Of a stretch of DNA of 37,350 nt, positions 7,923-15,667 are shown in pieces. A program made the translations under genes and the position numbers. The DNA lies in the NCBI RefSeq assembly GCF_000152705.1, contig NZ_CH672413.1, positions 4,091,354 to 4,128,703 of the forward strand. The letters run 5' to 3'. This DNA comes from Janibacter sp. HTCC2649. Lineage in GTDB: Bacteria > Actinomycetota > Actinomycetes > Actinomycetales > Dermatophilaceae. The stretch's first letter is position 1, and each line of letters opens with the position of its first letter. The notes beneath the pieces were generated by a model that saw only the letters and a program-made list of their open reading frames with translations, did not search any database and was not told the origin of the DNA.

Positions 7923-8411
7923 ATGGCGCACGTGTCGAAACCCCTGACCGGAGCGCGCTCCTCCCTCAGCTGGCTGGCCCCGCTGCTCGTCATCGTGCTC
8001 GTCGTAGGGGTGTGGTGGTTGGCCAGTCGCGACGACTCGACCGGCTCCACGGGCTCGCCGGGCGCTCAGGCAACGGCGACCACGGGACCCAGCGGGACGG
8101 CATACCCGTCGAACACGCCTGACTCGGGACTGGACACGATCGCCGAGTCGAAGCTGCCCAAGGAGGCGAAGGCGACGCTGGCGCTGATCCGCGCGGGCGG
8201 TCCCTACAAGTACGACCAGGACGACAAGACCTTCCAGAACCGAGAGGGCATCCTGCCGAGCCAGAAGAAGGGCTACTACCGCGAATACACCGTGGTGACA
8301 CCGGGATCCGGCGACCGCGGTGCCCGTCGGATCATCGGTGGCCGCGACGGTGACCGGTATTGGACGGACGACCACTACGACAGCTTCCGGCAGATCCAGG
8401 AGGGGCAGTGA
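7923..8411 (+). CDS. Membrane-anchored guanyl-specific ribonuclease (barnase / RNase Sa family)
   Basis: A 162-aa RNase of the N1/T1/barnase family, closest in pattern to Streptomyces RNase Sa. The catalytic domain (about 75-162) has the family landmarks: IRAGGPYKYDQDD, FQNREGILP, the catalytic Glu in YREYTVVTPG, the Arg in ARRIIGG and the His in TDDHYDSF. It lacks the disulfide cysteines of RNase Sa. Ahead of it come one hydrophobic helix (APLLVIVLVVGVWWLA) with no clear cleavage site and a ~40-residue Ser/Thr/Gly/Pro-rich linker, so the enzyme may stay tethered outside the membrane. The start may instead be GTG 7932, which lies 7 nt after a CACAAT -10-like box. The next gene encodes its inhibitor. 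Confidence 0.93.
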   Translation: MAHVSKPLTGARSSLSWLAPLLVIVLVVGVWWLASRDDSTGSTGSPGAQATATTGPSGTAYPSNTPDSGLDTIAESKLPKEAKATLALIRAGGPYKYDQDDKTFQNREGILPSQKKGYYREYTVVTPGSGDRGARRIIGGRDGDRYWTDDHYDSFRQIQEGQ

Positions 8412-8755
8412 TGCGAGTACTCAACGATCGTGTCGATCTCGACGGGCTCATCGCGGACGCCGTCGAGGAGGGTCGACAGGTCCAGGTGATCCCGGGGCGC
8501 GCGACGAAGCAGGCAACCCTGGAGGCGTTCTCGCAAGAGCTGAACTTCCCTGAGTGGTTCGGCATGAACCTCGACGCGCTCGCCGACTGTCTCGACACGC
8601 TGGCCCGGGAGAGCGAGGGGGAGTGGGAGATCGTCTGGGACGGGATCGCTGAACTCCGCCGCGACGACCCGCGCGCCGCCGCCGGGATCGAGAGCATCCT
8701 GCGCGAGCTCAACGACGAGCACCCCAAGGTCCACGTCACCCTCATCAACCGCTGA
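8411..8755 (+). CDS. Barstar-family ribonuclease inhibitor
   Basis: A 114-aa cytoplasmic inhibitor that would protect the cell from the RNase encoded directly upstream. The barstar signature FPEWFGMNLDALADCLDTL (about 43-62) contains the acidic helix that plugs the RNase active site in the family. The C-terminus (HPKVHVTLIN) forms the last strand. The ATG shares one base with the RNase stop (TGATG at 8409-8413) and AGGGGCAG precedes it, so toxin and inhibitor are translationally coupled in the order toxin then antidote. Confidence 0.95.
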   Translation: MRVLNDRVDLDGLIADAVEEGRQVQVIPGRATKQATLEAFSQELNFPEWFGMNLDALADCLDTLARESEGEWEIVWDGIAELRRDDPRAAAGIESILRELNDEHPKVHVTLINR

Positions 8756-8784
8756 CCCGACGAGACGACCAGCTCTTCGTGAGA

Positions 8785-8802
8785 CGTCCACCTCCAGGTG
8801 GA
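8785..8802. terminator. Hairpin downstream of the RNase/barstar pair
   Basis: GTCCACCT and AGGTGGAC form the inner stem with CC between; flanking bases extend the pairing imperfectly over about 8771-8817. The 115-bp gap before the next gene holds nothing else I can identify. Confidence 0.5.
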
Positions 8803-8870
8803 CGCGTCGCCAAGAAGTGGTCGTGTCGTCGTGGGGTGCGGGTGTCCGGGGGCTGTGGGACGGTGAGGCC

Positions 8871-9461
8871 ATGGTGAGTCCTCCGGATCTGAGTCCTGCT
8901 GCCCAGCGGCTCCGCGACGTCGTGCGCCACGTCAGCGATGCCCAGCTCAACCACCCGACGCCGTGCGAGGGCCGCACCGTTGCGCAGCTCCTCGCCCATC
9001 TCAGCGGCCTCACCGCAGCCTTCCGCGCCGCCGCCGACAAGGAGCTCGGCCCGCTCACGGACACCACCCCCGACCAGAACGGTTGGCCCGAACCGGCATC
9101 GACCTGGCGCGACGACATCCCCGCGCAGGCCGATCGGCTCGCCATCGCCTGGCACGACCCCGAGGCCTGGACCGGCATGACCCGCGCGGGCGGCTTCGAC
9201 GCACCGGCCGAGGTCATGGGGCTCGTGGCGCTGGGCGAGATCACCTTCCATGCCTGGGACCTCGCGACCGCGACCGGACAGGAGCTCGAGGTGGACGACG
9301 CAACGACCGACGCGCTCACGGCATACGTCGAAGGCTTCGACCCGAGCGGCACCCCCGGAATGTTCGGTCCGGCGGTGGACACGCGCTGGCCCACGCCGTT
9401 CGAACGCGTCATCGCCCGCACCGGTCGCGACCCGCGTTGGCAGGCACCCGAAACCGCCTGA
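8871..9461 (+). CDS. TIGR03086-like / mycothiol-dependent maleylpyruvate isomerase (DinB-like) family protein
   Basis: A 196-aa cytoplasmic protein of the DinB/MDMPI-like four-helix group. The N-terminal pattern LNHPTPCEGRTVAQLLAHLSGL supplies one putative metal-ligand His, and GEITFHAWDLATATG supplies the H-x-W-D ligand pair near residue 128. Members bind a divalent metal and many are thought to be mycothiol-dependent transferases, but the substrate of this subgroup is unknown. I chose ATG 8871 because GGTGAGG lies directly upstream; the open frame extends further but with poor coding character. Confidence 0.85.
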   Translation: MVSPPDLSPAAQRLRDVVRHVSDAQLNHPTPCEGRTVAQLLAHLSGLTAAFRAAADKELGPLTDTTPDQNGWPEPASTWRDDIPAQADRLAIAWHDPEAWTGMTRAGGFDAPAEVMGLVALGEITFHAWDLATATGQELEVDDATTDALTAYVEGFDPSGTPGMFGPAVDTRWPTPFERVIARTGRDPRWQAPETA

Positions 9462-9471
9462 CCGCCGCTGG

Positions 9472-9477
9472 CAGGAT
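9472..9477 (+). promoter_or_regulatory. Putative -10 box CAGGAT (leaderless)
   Basis: CAGGAT lies 6 nt before the GTG at 9484, matching the spacing of the other leaderless starts. It would serve the thioesterase and probably the following dxr. Confidence 0.35.
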
Positions 9478-9483
9478 GGCCCT

Positions 9484-9981
9484 GTGACGACACCCACCGA
9501 GACCAACGTGCAACTGTCCGAGATCATGCGCGCCTACGACGCCAACCTCCTCGGCACGGTCCATGGCGGCAACCTCATGAAGGCGGTCGACAGCACCGCC
9601 GGCGTCGTCGCCAACCGCTATGCCGGCGGACCGGCGGTCACGGCCGCTCTCGATGAGATGAGCTTCCTGACACCGGTCCGGGTCGGCGACGTCCTCCACA
9701 CGAGCGCGCAGCTCAACTGGGCCGGCCGCTCCTCGATGGAAGTCGGAGTCCGGGTCGAGGTCGACCGCTGGGATGCCGTCACCGAACGGGTTCACGTGGC
9801 CAGCGCCTACCTCGTGTTCGTTGCCGTCGACGCGGAGGGCAAGCCCAAGACCATTCCGCCACTTGATCTGGAGACGCCCGAGGAGCGCCGCCGCTTCCGC
9901 GAGGCCGAGATCCGCCGCGAGCACCGCCTCGCGATGCGTGCCGCCATCGCCGCCTCGCGCGAGAGCGAGGACAACGCATGA
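9484..9981 (+). CDS. Acyl-CoA thioesterase (hotdog fold)
   Basis: A 165-aa hotdog-fold hydrolase of acyl-CoA thioesters, similar in pattern to YciA / brown-fat-type thioesterases. The helix GTVHGGNLMKAVDSTAGVVA contains the HGG and acidic residue typical of the active site. TAALDEMSFLTPVRVGDVL is the substrate-facing strand-turn region. An Arg/Glu-rich tail ends the protein. The chosen GTG gives the conserved N-terminus (NVQLSEIMRAYDANLLG) although the frame is open upstream. Its stop overlaps the dxr start (ATGA, 9978-9981). Confidence 0.9.
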   Translation: MTTPTETNVQLSEIMRAYDANLLGTVHGGNLMKAVDSTAGVVANRYAGGPAVTAALDEMSFLTPVRVGDVLHTSAQLNWAGRSSMEVGVRVEVDRWDAVTERVHVASAYLVFVAVDAEGKPKTIPPLDLETPEERRRFREAEIRREHRLAMRAAIAASRESEDNA

Positions 9982-11168
9982 CCGCCCGCACCGTCGCCCT
10001 CCTCGGCTCGACCGGCTCGATCGGCACCCAGGCCCTCGACGTCATCGGCCGCAACCCCGAGCGCTTCACCGTCGTCGCGATCAGCGCCGGCAGCAACATC
10101 GACCTCATCGCCCGCCAGGCGGTCGACTTCGACGTACCCTTCGTTGCCGTCGCGTCCGGCGCGCCTGAAGACGTGAGAACCGCAATCCGCGCGTATGCCG
10201 TGGAGCTGGGCAAGACGGCATACGCACCGGAAATCGTGGTCGGGGACCAAGCCGCCGAAGCGGCTGCCGCCGTCGGGGCCGATGTCGTCCTCAACGGCAT
10301 CACCGGTTCGATCGGCCTGCGACCCACCCTCGCCGCGCTCAAGGCCGGCTCCACGCTGGCCCTCGCCAACAAGGAGTCGCTCATCATCGGCGGCGACCTC
10401 GTGCGCCGCGCGGCCAGGCCCGACCAGATCGTCCCCGTCGACTCCGAGCACAGTGCCATCGCCCAGTCGCTCCGAGGAGGCCGCGCCGACGAGGTGCGCC
10501 GGCTCGTCGTCACCGCCAGCGGTGGTCCGTTCCGCGGCAGGACGCGTGCCGAACTCAAGGACGTCACGCCAGAGCAAGCCCTCGCGCACCCGAACTTCTC
10601 CATGGGTCGCGTCATCACGACGAACTCCGCGACGCTCGTCAACAAGGGGCTCGAGGTCATCGAGGCGCACCTGCTCTTCGACATCCCCTACGACCGGATC
10701 GACGTCGTCGTCCACCCGCAGCAGCAGATCCACTCGATGGTCGAGTTCCGCGACGGGTCGACGATCGCCCAGCTCGGGCCGCCCCGGATGCTCGTCCCGA
10801 TCGCGCTCGGATTGTCCTGGCCGGAGCGGCTCGACGACATCGATGAGCCCTGCGACTGGACCAAGGCGCAGTCCTGGGAGTTCGCGCCGCTCGACGACGC
10901 GGCGTTCCCCGCGGTGCGGCTGGCCCGACGGGTCGGCGAGGCGGGCGGGACCTTCCCCGCCGTCTACAACGCCGCCAACGAGGTCGCCGTCGACGCCTTC
11001 CACGAGGGGCGGATCGGCTTCGTCGACATCGTCGACTCCGTGGAGCGGGTCGTGGATGCCCATGCGGGCGCGCATACTGGGAGTGATTTCGACTCGTCGA
11101 CCGTTGAGGGAGTGCTCAGCGCCGACGCTTGGGCCCGGGGGCAGGCCGCCACCGAGCTCGGGCTGTAG
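9978..11168 (+). CDS. dxr: 1-deoxy-D-xylulose 5-phosphate reductoisomerase
   Basis: Second enzyme of the MEP isoprenoid pathway: NADPH-dependent conversion of DXP to MEP. The 396 aa fit the family. The NADPH fold opens with LLGSTGSIGTQALDVI (about 8-23). Metal-binding residues lie in VPVDSEHSAI (D155, E157) and in LEVIEAHLLF. SGGPF and the flexible loop HPQQQIHSMVEF complete the active site. The third MEP gene of the window, ispG, follows the intervening protease gene, the order dxr-rip-ispG being conserved in actinobacteria. An 881-codon open frame antisense to this region is a GC-bias artefact. Confidence 0.97.
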   Translation: MTARTVALLGSTGSIGTQALDVIGRNPERFTVVAISAGSNIDLIARQAVDFDVPFVAVASGAPEDVRTAIRAYAVELGKTAYAPEIVVGDQAAEAAAAVGADVVLNGITGSIGLRPTLAALKAGSTLALANKESLIIGGDLVRRAARPDQIVPVDSEHSAIAQSLRGGRADEVRRLVVTASGGPFRGRTRAELKDVTPEQALAHPNFSMGRVITTNSATLVNKGLEVIEAHLLFDIPYDRIDVVVHPQQQIHSMVEFRDGSTIAQLGPPRMLVPIALGLSWPERLDDIDEPCDWTKAQSWEFAPLDDAAFPAVRLARRVGEAGGTFPAVYNAANEVAVDAFHEGRIGFVDIVDSVERVVDAHAGAHTGSDFDSSTVEGVLSADAWARGQAATELGL

Positions 11169-11204
11169 TCCACTCAGACCCGAAGACACCGAGGTGCTCG
11201 TTTC

Positions 11205-12569
11205 ATGACCGTTCTCGCTTACATCGTGGGCGTGCTCGTCCTCGCCTTCGGCGTGGCTGCCTCCATCGCGCTGCACGAGGTCGGCCACCTGGTGCCGGCC
11301 AAGCGGTTCGGCGTGCGCGTCACCCAGTACATGGTCGGCTTCGGGCCCACGGTGTGGTCGCGCAAGCGTGGTGAGACCGAGTACGGCATCAAGGCGATCC
11401 CGCTCGGCGGCTACATCCGGATGATCGGCATGTTCCCGCCCCGCGCCGGCGACGACCCGACCAAGATGCGCGTCTCTTCGACCGGGCGCTTCAGCCAGCT
11501 CGCCGACGAGGCCCGCAAGGCGTCGCTCGAGGAGATGCGCCCCGGCGACGAGAACCGCGTCTTCTACCGCCTGCCGGTGCTGCGCAAGGTCATCATCATG
11601 CTCGGTGGCCCGTTCATGAACTTCGTCATCGGCACCGTCCTCCTCACCGTCCTCGTCACCGCCCACGGCGTGCTCGCGCTGCAGGACGGCGCCCGGGTCG
11701 CGAGCGTGGCCCAGTGCGTCAAGACCGTCGACGAGGCCAAGACCAACCCGAGCTGCGCTGGTGCCCCTGACACTCCGGCCAACGCCGCCGGCATCCTGCC
11801 CAACGACGAGATCAAGACCATCAACGGCGAGCCCGTCACGTCCTCGGCCGACGTCGGTCGCCTCGTGCGTCCCCGCGTGGACCAGCCCACCTCGATCGTC
11901 GTCCTGCGTGACGGTGCTGAGAAGACCCTCACCGTCACCCCGATCCTCAACACCCTGCCCGCCTATGACGACGCGGGCCAGCCGATCCTCGACGCCGACG
12001 GCACGCAGAAGGTCGTCGAGACCGGCTACCTCGGCATCTCCTCGGCGGGAGTCCTCGGCTATGAGACCCAGCCGGTCACCGCGGTGCCAGGCATCATCGG
12101 CGACAACCTCTGGCGCACCGCCGGGGCCATTTTCAAGATCCCGCAGAAGATGGTCGGCGTTTGGAACGCCGCCTTCTCCGGCGAGAAGCGCGACATCGAG
12201 AGCCCCATGTCGGTCGTCGGCGTCGGTCGCGTCGCCGGTGACGTCTCCGCGGGCAAGCTCGACAACTTCGTGGGGGAGTCGTGGAGCGACAAGGCGTGGT
12301 TCCTCGTCATGCTCATCGCCTCGCTGAACTTCATGCTCTTCGTCTTCAACCTCATCCCACTGCTCCCGCTCGACGGCGGTCACGTCGCCGGCGCGCTCTG
12401 GGAGGGCGTCAAGAAGAGCTGGGCCAAGGCCCGCGGCAACCCCGACCCCGGTCACGTCGATGTCGCCAAGGCACTTCCCGTGGCGTATGCCGTGTCGCTG
12501 GGTCTGTTGGTCATGTCGGCTCTGCTGATCTACGCCGACCTGGTCAACCCGATCAACCTCGGCGGCTGA
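11205..12569 (+). CDS. rip: Site-2 intramembrane zinc metalloprotease (RseP / Rip1 family)
   Basis: A 454-aa intramembrane protease that cleaves transmembrane substrates such as anti-sigma factors in relatives. The first helix holds the zinc motif HEVGH (H24-E25-H28). The third zinc ligand is D390 in NLIPLLPLDGGH in the C-terminal helix region. A PDZ domain (about 170-255) contains AAGILPNDEIKTING and sits between the membrane segments. GIKAIPLGGYIRMIGM is the conserved re-entrant stretch. It lies 36 nt after dxr, with GAGGTG upstream of the ATG. Its position between dxr and ispG matches Rv2869c of M. tuberculosis. Confidence 0.95.
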   Translation: MTVLAYIVGVLVLAFGVAASIALHEVGHLVPAKRFGVRVTQYMVGFGPTVWSRKRGETEYGIKAIPLGGYIRMIGMFPPRAGDDPTKMRVSSTGRFSQLADEARKASLEEMRPGDENRVFYRLPVLRKVIIMLGGPFMNFVIGTVLLTVLVTAHGVLALQDGARVASVAQCVKTVDEAKTNPSCAGAPDTPANAAGILPNDEIKTINGEPVTSSADVGRLVRPRVDQPTSIVVLRDGAEKTLTVTPILNTLPAYDDAGQPILDADGTQKVVETGYLGISSAGVLGYETQPVTAVPGIIGDNLWRTAGAIFKIPQKMVGVWNAAFSGEKRDIESPMSVVGVGRVAGDVSAGKLDNFVGESWSDKAWFLVMLIASLNFMLFVFNLIPLLPLDGGHVAGALWEGVKKSWAKARGNPDPGHVDVAKALPVAYAVSLGLLVMSALLIYADLVNPINLGG

Positions 12570-12630
12570 CGTCGGGTACGCGCCCTTTCGCTGTGTCGAC
12601 TGCCGCGTCGGTCGTCACAGCAGGGTGAGG

Positions 12631-12636
12631 GATACT
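12631..12636 (+). promoter_or_regulatory. Putative -10 box GATACT for ispG (leaderless)
   Basis: GATACT ends 7 nt before the ATG at 12644. No Shine-Dalgarno sequence is present in between, so ispG may have its own leaderless promoter besides read-through from rip. Confidence 0.35.
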
Positions 12637-12643
12637 TGGTGAC

Positions 12644-13804
12644 ATGACTGTTGGTCTCGGTATGCCGTCCCTGCCCGCTCCCGTTCTGGCGCCGCGTCGC
12701 AAGACCCGCAAGATCAAGGTCGGCAAGGTCGAGGTCGGAGGCGACGCCCCCATCTCGGTGCAGTCGATGACGACCACCCCGACGACCGACATCAACGCGA
12801 CCCTGCAGCAGATCGCCGAGCTCACCGCGTCCGGCTGCGACATCGTGCGCGTGGCCTGTCCGACCCAGGACGACGCCGACGCCCTGCCGGCCATTGCGCG
12901 CAAGTCGCAGATCCCCGTCATCGCAGACATCCACTTCCAGCCGAAGTACGTCTATGCCGCGATCGACGCTGGCTGCGCAGCCGTGCGCGTCAACCCGGGC
13001 AACATCCGCCAGTTCGACGACCAGGTCAAGCAGATCGCCGCCGCGGCCAAGGACGCTGGCGTCTCCATCCGCATCGGTGTCAACGCCGGGTCCCTCGATC
13101 CGCGCCTGCTCAAGAAGTACGGCAAGGCCACGGCCGAGGCGCTCGTCGAGTCGGCTGTCTGGGAGGCCGGGCTCTTCGAGGAGCACGACTTCCACGACTT
13201 CAAGATCTCGGTCAAGCACAACGACCCCGTCGTCATGGTCAAGGCCTATGAGCTGCTGTCCGAGCGGGGCGACTGGCCCCTGCACCTCGGTGTCACCGAG
13301 GCGGGGCCGGCGTTCCAGGGCACCATCAAGTCGGCCACGGCCTTCGGTGCGTTGCTGTCCAAGGGCATCGGCGACACCATCCGCGTCTCCCTGTCGGCTC
13401 CTCCCGTCGAGGAGGTCAAGGTCGGCAACCAGATCCTGCAGTCGCTCAACCTCAAGCCGCGCAAGCTCGAGATCGTGTCGTGCCCGTCGTGTGGCCGCGC
13501 CCAGGTCGATGTCTACACGCTGGCCGAGCAGGTCACCGCTGGGCTCGAGGGCATGACCGTGCCGCTGCGCGTTGCCGTCATGGGCTGCGTCGTCAATGGT
13601 CCCGGCGAGGCGCGTGAGGCCGACCTGGGTGTCGCCTCCGGCAACGGCAAGGGCCAGATCTTCGTCAAGGGCGAGGTCATCAAGACCGTGCCCGAGTCGA
13701 TGATCGTCGAGACCCTCATCGAAGAGGCCATGCGCATCGCCGAGGAGATGGGCGAGCCCATGGACGAGGCCTCCGCAGGTGCGCCGAGCGTGACCGTCAG
13801 CTGA
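12644..13804 (+). CDS. ispG: 4-hydroxy-3-methylbut-2-enyl diphosphate synthase
   Basis: Seventh MEP-pathway enzyme (386 aa), an iron-sulfur reductase that converts MEcPP to HMBPP. The N-terminal TIM-barrel includes [19 protein letters not shown] and ADIHFQPKY. The C-terminal domain has the three cluster cysteines C280 and C283 (CPSCGR) and C315 (GCVVNGPGE), with E322 as the fourth ligand seen in the family. Length and motifs are complete. The downstream gap to the GNAT gene (13805-13892) holds a copy of the CGGCATAC motif in the context GAGCGGACGGCATACC and the GNAT promoter. Confidence 0.97.
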   Translation: MTVGLGMPSLPAPVLAPRRKTRKIKVGKVEVGGDAPISVQSMTTTPTTDINATLQQIAELTASGCDIVRVACPTQDDADALPAIARKSQIPVIADIHFQPKYVYAAIDAGCAAVRVNPGNIRQFDDQVKQIAAAAKDAGVSIRIGVNAGSLDPRLLKKYGKATAEALVESAVWEAGLFEEHDFHDFKISVKHNDPVVMVKAYELLSERGDWPLHLGVTEAGPAFQGTIKSATAFGALLSKGIGDTIRVSLSAPPVEEVKVGNQILQSLNLKPRKLEIVSCPSCGRAQVDVYTLAEQVTAGLEGMTVPLRVAVMGCVVNGPGEAREADLGVASGNGKGQIFVKGEVIKTVPESMIVETLIEEAMRIAEEMGEPMDEASAGAPSVTVS

Positions 13805-13880
13805 AGCGCTGGTGAGCGGACGGCATACCCGCCGTTCGTGAATTGATGCACGACAGCACGTGAGACGGCGTCTCGCCGCT

Positions 13881-13886
13881 TAGGCT
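13881..13886 (+). promoter_or_regulatory. Putative -10 box TAGGCT of the GNAT gene (leaderless)
   Basis: TAGGCT lies 6 nt before the GTG at 13893, with no ribosome-binding site in between. Confidence 0.55.
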
Positions 13887-13892
13887 GAACCC

Positions 13893-14738
13893 GTGCTTCG
13901 CACCCGCACCCCGGTGAGGTCGCTCACCAGATCCGACGTCGACGACGCCCTCGAGCTCTGCTCGCGCAATGTCCCGGCGCACGTTTTCGTGGCCGCGCGC
14001 ATCCTCGAGTCGGTGCCGACAGGGACACTCTCCGCCGCGATGGGTGTGCGTGAGGACGGTCGGCTGACGTCGGTCTGTTGGGCGAGCGCCAATGTCGTGC
14101 CCGTCGAGACGTCGGCAGAGTCCCGAGCCCTGTATGCCGAGCGGATCCGTCGGTGGCGCGGTCGGGTTGCGTCGTTGCTGGGTCCGCGTGACGAGGTCGT
14201 CGACCTGTGGAACTCGGTGGAGCCACACTGGGGTGCGCCTCGGGCGGTGCGGGCCCACCAGCCGTTGCTCGCGACGTCGACCCCACCGTCCGCGCTGGGG
14301 GTCGAGCTGGATCCGCGGGTGCGGGTGGCTCGGGCCGATGAGGTCGAGCTGATCCTGCCGGCTGCGGTGCACATGTTCACTGCCGAGATCGGGTATGCGC
14401 CCTACTCCGGCAACTCGCGGGGCTATCGCGGGTCGCTGGCGGCACTGGTTGCCCAGGGGCACACCTATGTCGTCGTCGAGGACGGTGAGGTCATCTTCAA
14501 GACCGACATCGGGTCGCTGGCGTTGGGATGCGCCCAGTTGCAGGGAGTGTGGCTGGCGCCGCGACTTCGCGGCAAGGGCTTGGCCGCGCCGATGCTGGCG
14601 TCGGTGATGGAGCAGGTCATGGCCGGGCCCGCGCCGATGGTGTCGCTCTATGTGAACGACTTCAACGCGCCGGCGCTGGCGACCTATGAGCGACTGGGGT
14701 TTGCGCCGGTCGGGGACTTCACCACTGTTCTTCTCTGA
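13893..14738 (+). CDS. GNAT-family N-acetyltransferase with DUF4081-like N-terminus
   Basis: A 281-aa acetyltransferase. The N-terminal ~130 residues resemble the DUF4081 region that precedes the GNAT fold in actinobacterial homologues. The C-terminal GNAT domain (about 145-281) has VARADEVELILPAAVHMFTAEIG, the acetyl-CoA loop LQGVWLAPRLRGKGLAAPML (R/QxxGxG/A-type pyrophosphate loop) and the end LYVNDFNAPALATYERLGF typical of the family. It occupies the slot after ispG held by Rv2867c in M. tuberculosis. The substrate is unknown. The GTG start is supported by the TAGGCT box. Confidence 0.9.
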   Translation: MLRTRTPVRSLTRSDVDDALELCSRNVPAHVFVAARILESVPTGTLSAAMGVREDGRLTSVCWASANVVPVETSAESRALYAERIRRWRGRVASLLGPRDEVVDLWNSVEPHWGAPRAVRAHQPLLATSTPPSALGVELDPRVRVARADEVELILPAAVHMFTAEIGYAPYSGNSRGYRGSLAALVAQGHTYVVVEDGEVIFKTDIGSLALGCAQLQGVWLAPRLRGKGLAAPMLASVMEQVMAGPAPMVSLYVNDFNAPALATYERLGFAPVGDFTTVLL

Positions 14739-14825
14739 GGGCTTGTTGTCGAAACGTGTCGCGCTGGTTCGTCATCGCAGTGACCCGTGCACGATCCGTG
14801 CACACACACCACGGAAGGACACACC

Positions 14826-15179
14826 ATGCAGTTCCTCATGCTCGTCTGCCGCGATCGCGCGGACTCTCCCCAGCCGCCCTCGCAGGCTGACCGCGACGGA
14901 GCCCCGGACGTCGAGCAGTGGTGGCAGGGCGCCAACGACGCGGGGAAGTACGTCATGGGCGAGCGGCTGCGGCCCGTGGAGGAAGCGCGCAGTGTGCGGG
15001 TGCGCGGCGGGGACGTGTTCGTCACGCAGGGGCCGTTCACCGAGACGAGTGAGCTCATCGCTGGCTTCGACGTGCTCGAATGCGAATCGATGGAGGAGGC
15101 CGTGCAGATCGCCTCCGGTCACTCCATGGCGCACGCTGGCCTCATCGAGGTTCGGCAGATGTGGCCCTTCGAGGGCTGA
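14826..15179 (+). CDS. YCII-related (DGPF-type) domain protein
   Basis: A 117-aa protein of the YCII/DGPF superfamily, small ferredoxin-like-fold proteins with no general catalytic role established. MQFLMLVCRDR starts the first strand, and VFVTQGPFTETSELIAGFDVLEC is the family signature, followed by SMEEAVQIASGHSMA. I chose ATG 14826 because GGAAGGA lies 6 nt upstream. Such genes are often neighbours of ECF sigma factors, but none is seen here. Confidence 0.9.
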   Translation: MQFLMLVCRDRADSPQPPSQADRDGAPDVEQWWQGANDAGKYVMGERLRPVEEARSVRVRGGDVFVTQGPFTETSELIAGFDVLECESMEEAVQIASGHSMAHAGLIEVRQMWPFEG

Positions 15180-15290
15180 CCTCGCACGCGTTCTGTGAGG
15201 GGCTCGGCGAGTCGGAAGGGGTGGTGGTCGGGAACACTGCGGCCCGCCCGCGAGTTCACTCAGTTCACCCCCAAGCTCAAGGAGTCCCTC

Positions 15291-15539
15291 ATGGCACGCG
15301 CCATCAAGTTCGCGGCCCTGGCCGGTATCGCCAAGCAGGCCCGCGACTACGCCCGCAAGAACCCCGACTCCGTGTCGTCGAAGATCGGCAAGGTCGAGGA
15401 AGCCGTGAGTCGCAAGGTCGGCCCGAAGTACGCCGCTCAGGTCGGCAAGGGTGGCCAGGCCGTGCGCTCCGGCCTCGGCATCTCCTCCACCCCGCCCGCT
15501 CCCGGCGTGACCCCGCCGCCCCCGCCCACCACCGACTGA
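15291..15539 (+). CDS. MT0933-like antitoxin-family protein, orphan
   Basis: An 82-aa, Lys/Ala-rich helical protein. GIAKQARDYARKNPDSVSSK and VSRKVGPKYAAQVGKGGQAV match the MT0933-like antitoxin pattern (repeated short amphipathic helices with K-NPD-V and G-KYA-QV). The tail is Pro-rich (SSTPPAPGVTPPPPP). In M. tuberculosis the prototype (Rv0909) is paired with a START/SRPBCC-type toxin. No such partner lies within 5 kb here, so an antitoxin role is doubtful. The ATG follows AAGGAG at good spacing. Confidence 0.75.
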   Translation: MARAIKFAALAGIAKQARDYARKNPDSVSSKIGKVEEAVSRKVGPKYAAQVGKGGQAVRSGLGISSTPPAPGVTPPPPPTTD

Positions 15540-15557
15540 CTGACCCGAGTCAGCTCA

Positions 15558-15601
15558 CGGTCCTCACAACCGCGTGAAATACCCCGCAGTTGTGAGGACC
15601 G
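15558..15601. repeat. Hairpin repeat, left copy, flanking the DUF559 pseudogene
   Basis: CGGTCCTCACAAC (15558-15570) pairs perfectly with GTTGTGAGGACCG (15589-15601) around an 18-nt loop that contains GCGTGAAATA and CCCGC. A related hairpin with a similar loop lies at 16581-16628. This copy is 19 nt past the MT0933-like gene and can act as its terminator. Read in frame it resembles the last codons (VLTTA-stop) of a DUF559 gene, so it may be the 3' scar of a lost paralogue. Confidence 0.75.
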
Positions 15602-15667
15602 GCGGCGTCCACAGCACCGATGAGCCGCGAGGGTTGTCCACAGATGTCCATCTGGGGGTGGCGGCGG

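Noticed and set aside
9807-12455. 882-codon open frame antisense to dxr and rip
   Set aside because: High-GC codon bias leaves long antisense frames open. The plus strand has two clearly conserved enzymes here, and the antisense protein shows no fold-like pattern.
15605-15642. DnaA boxes / replication origin (GCGTCCACA and TTGTCCACA)
   Set aside because: Only two box-like words, no dnaA, dnaN or AT-rich region; probably part of the region upstream of the DUF559 gene.
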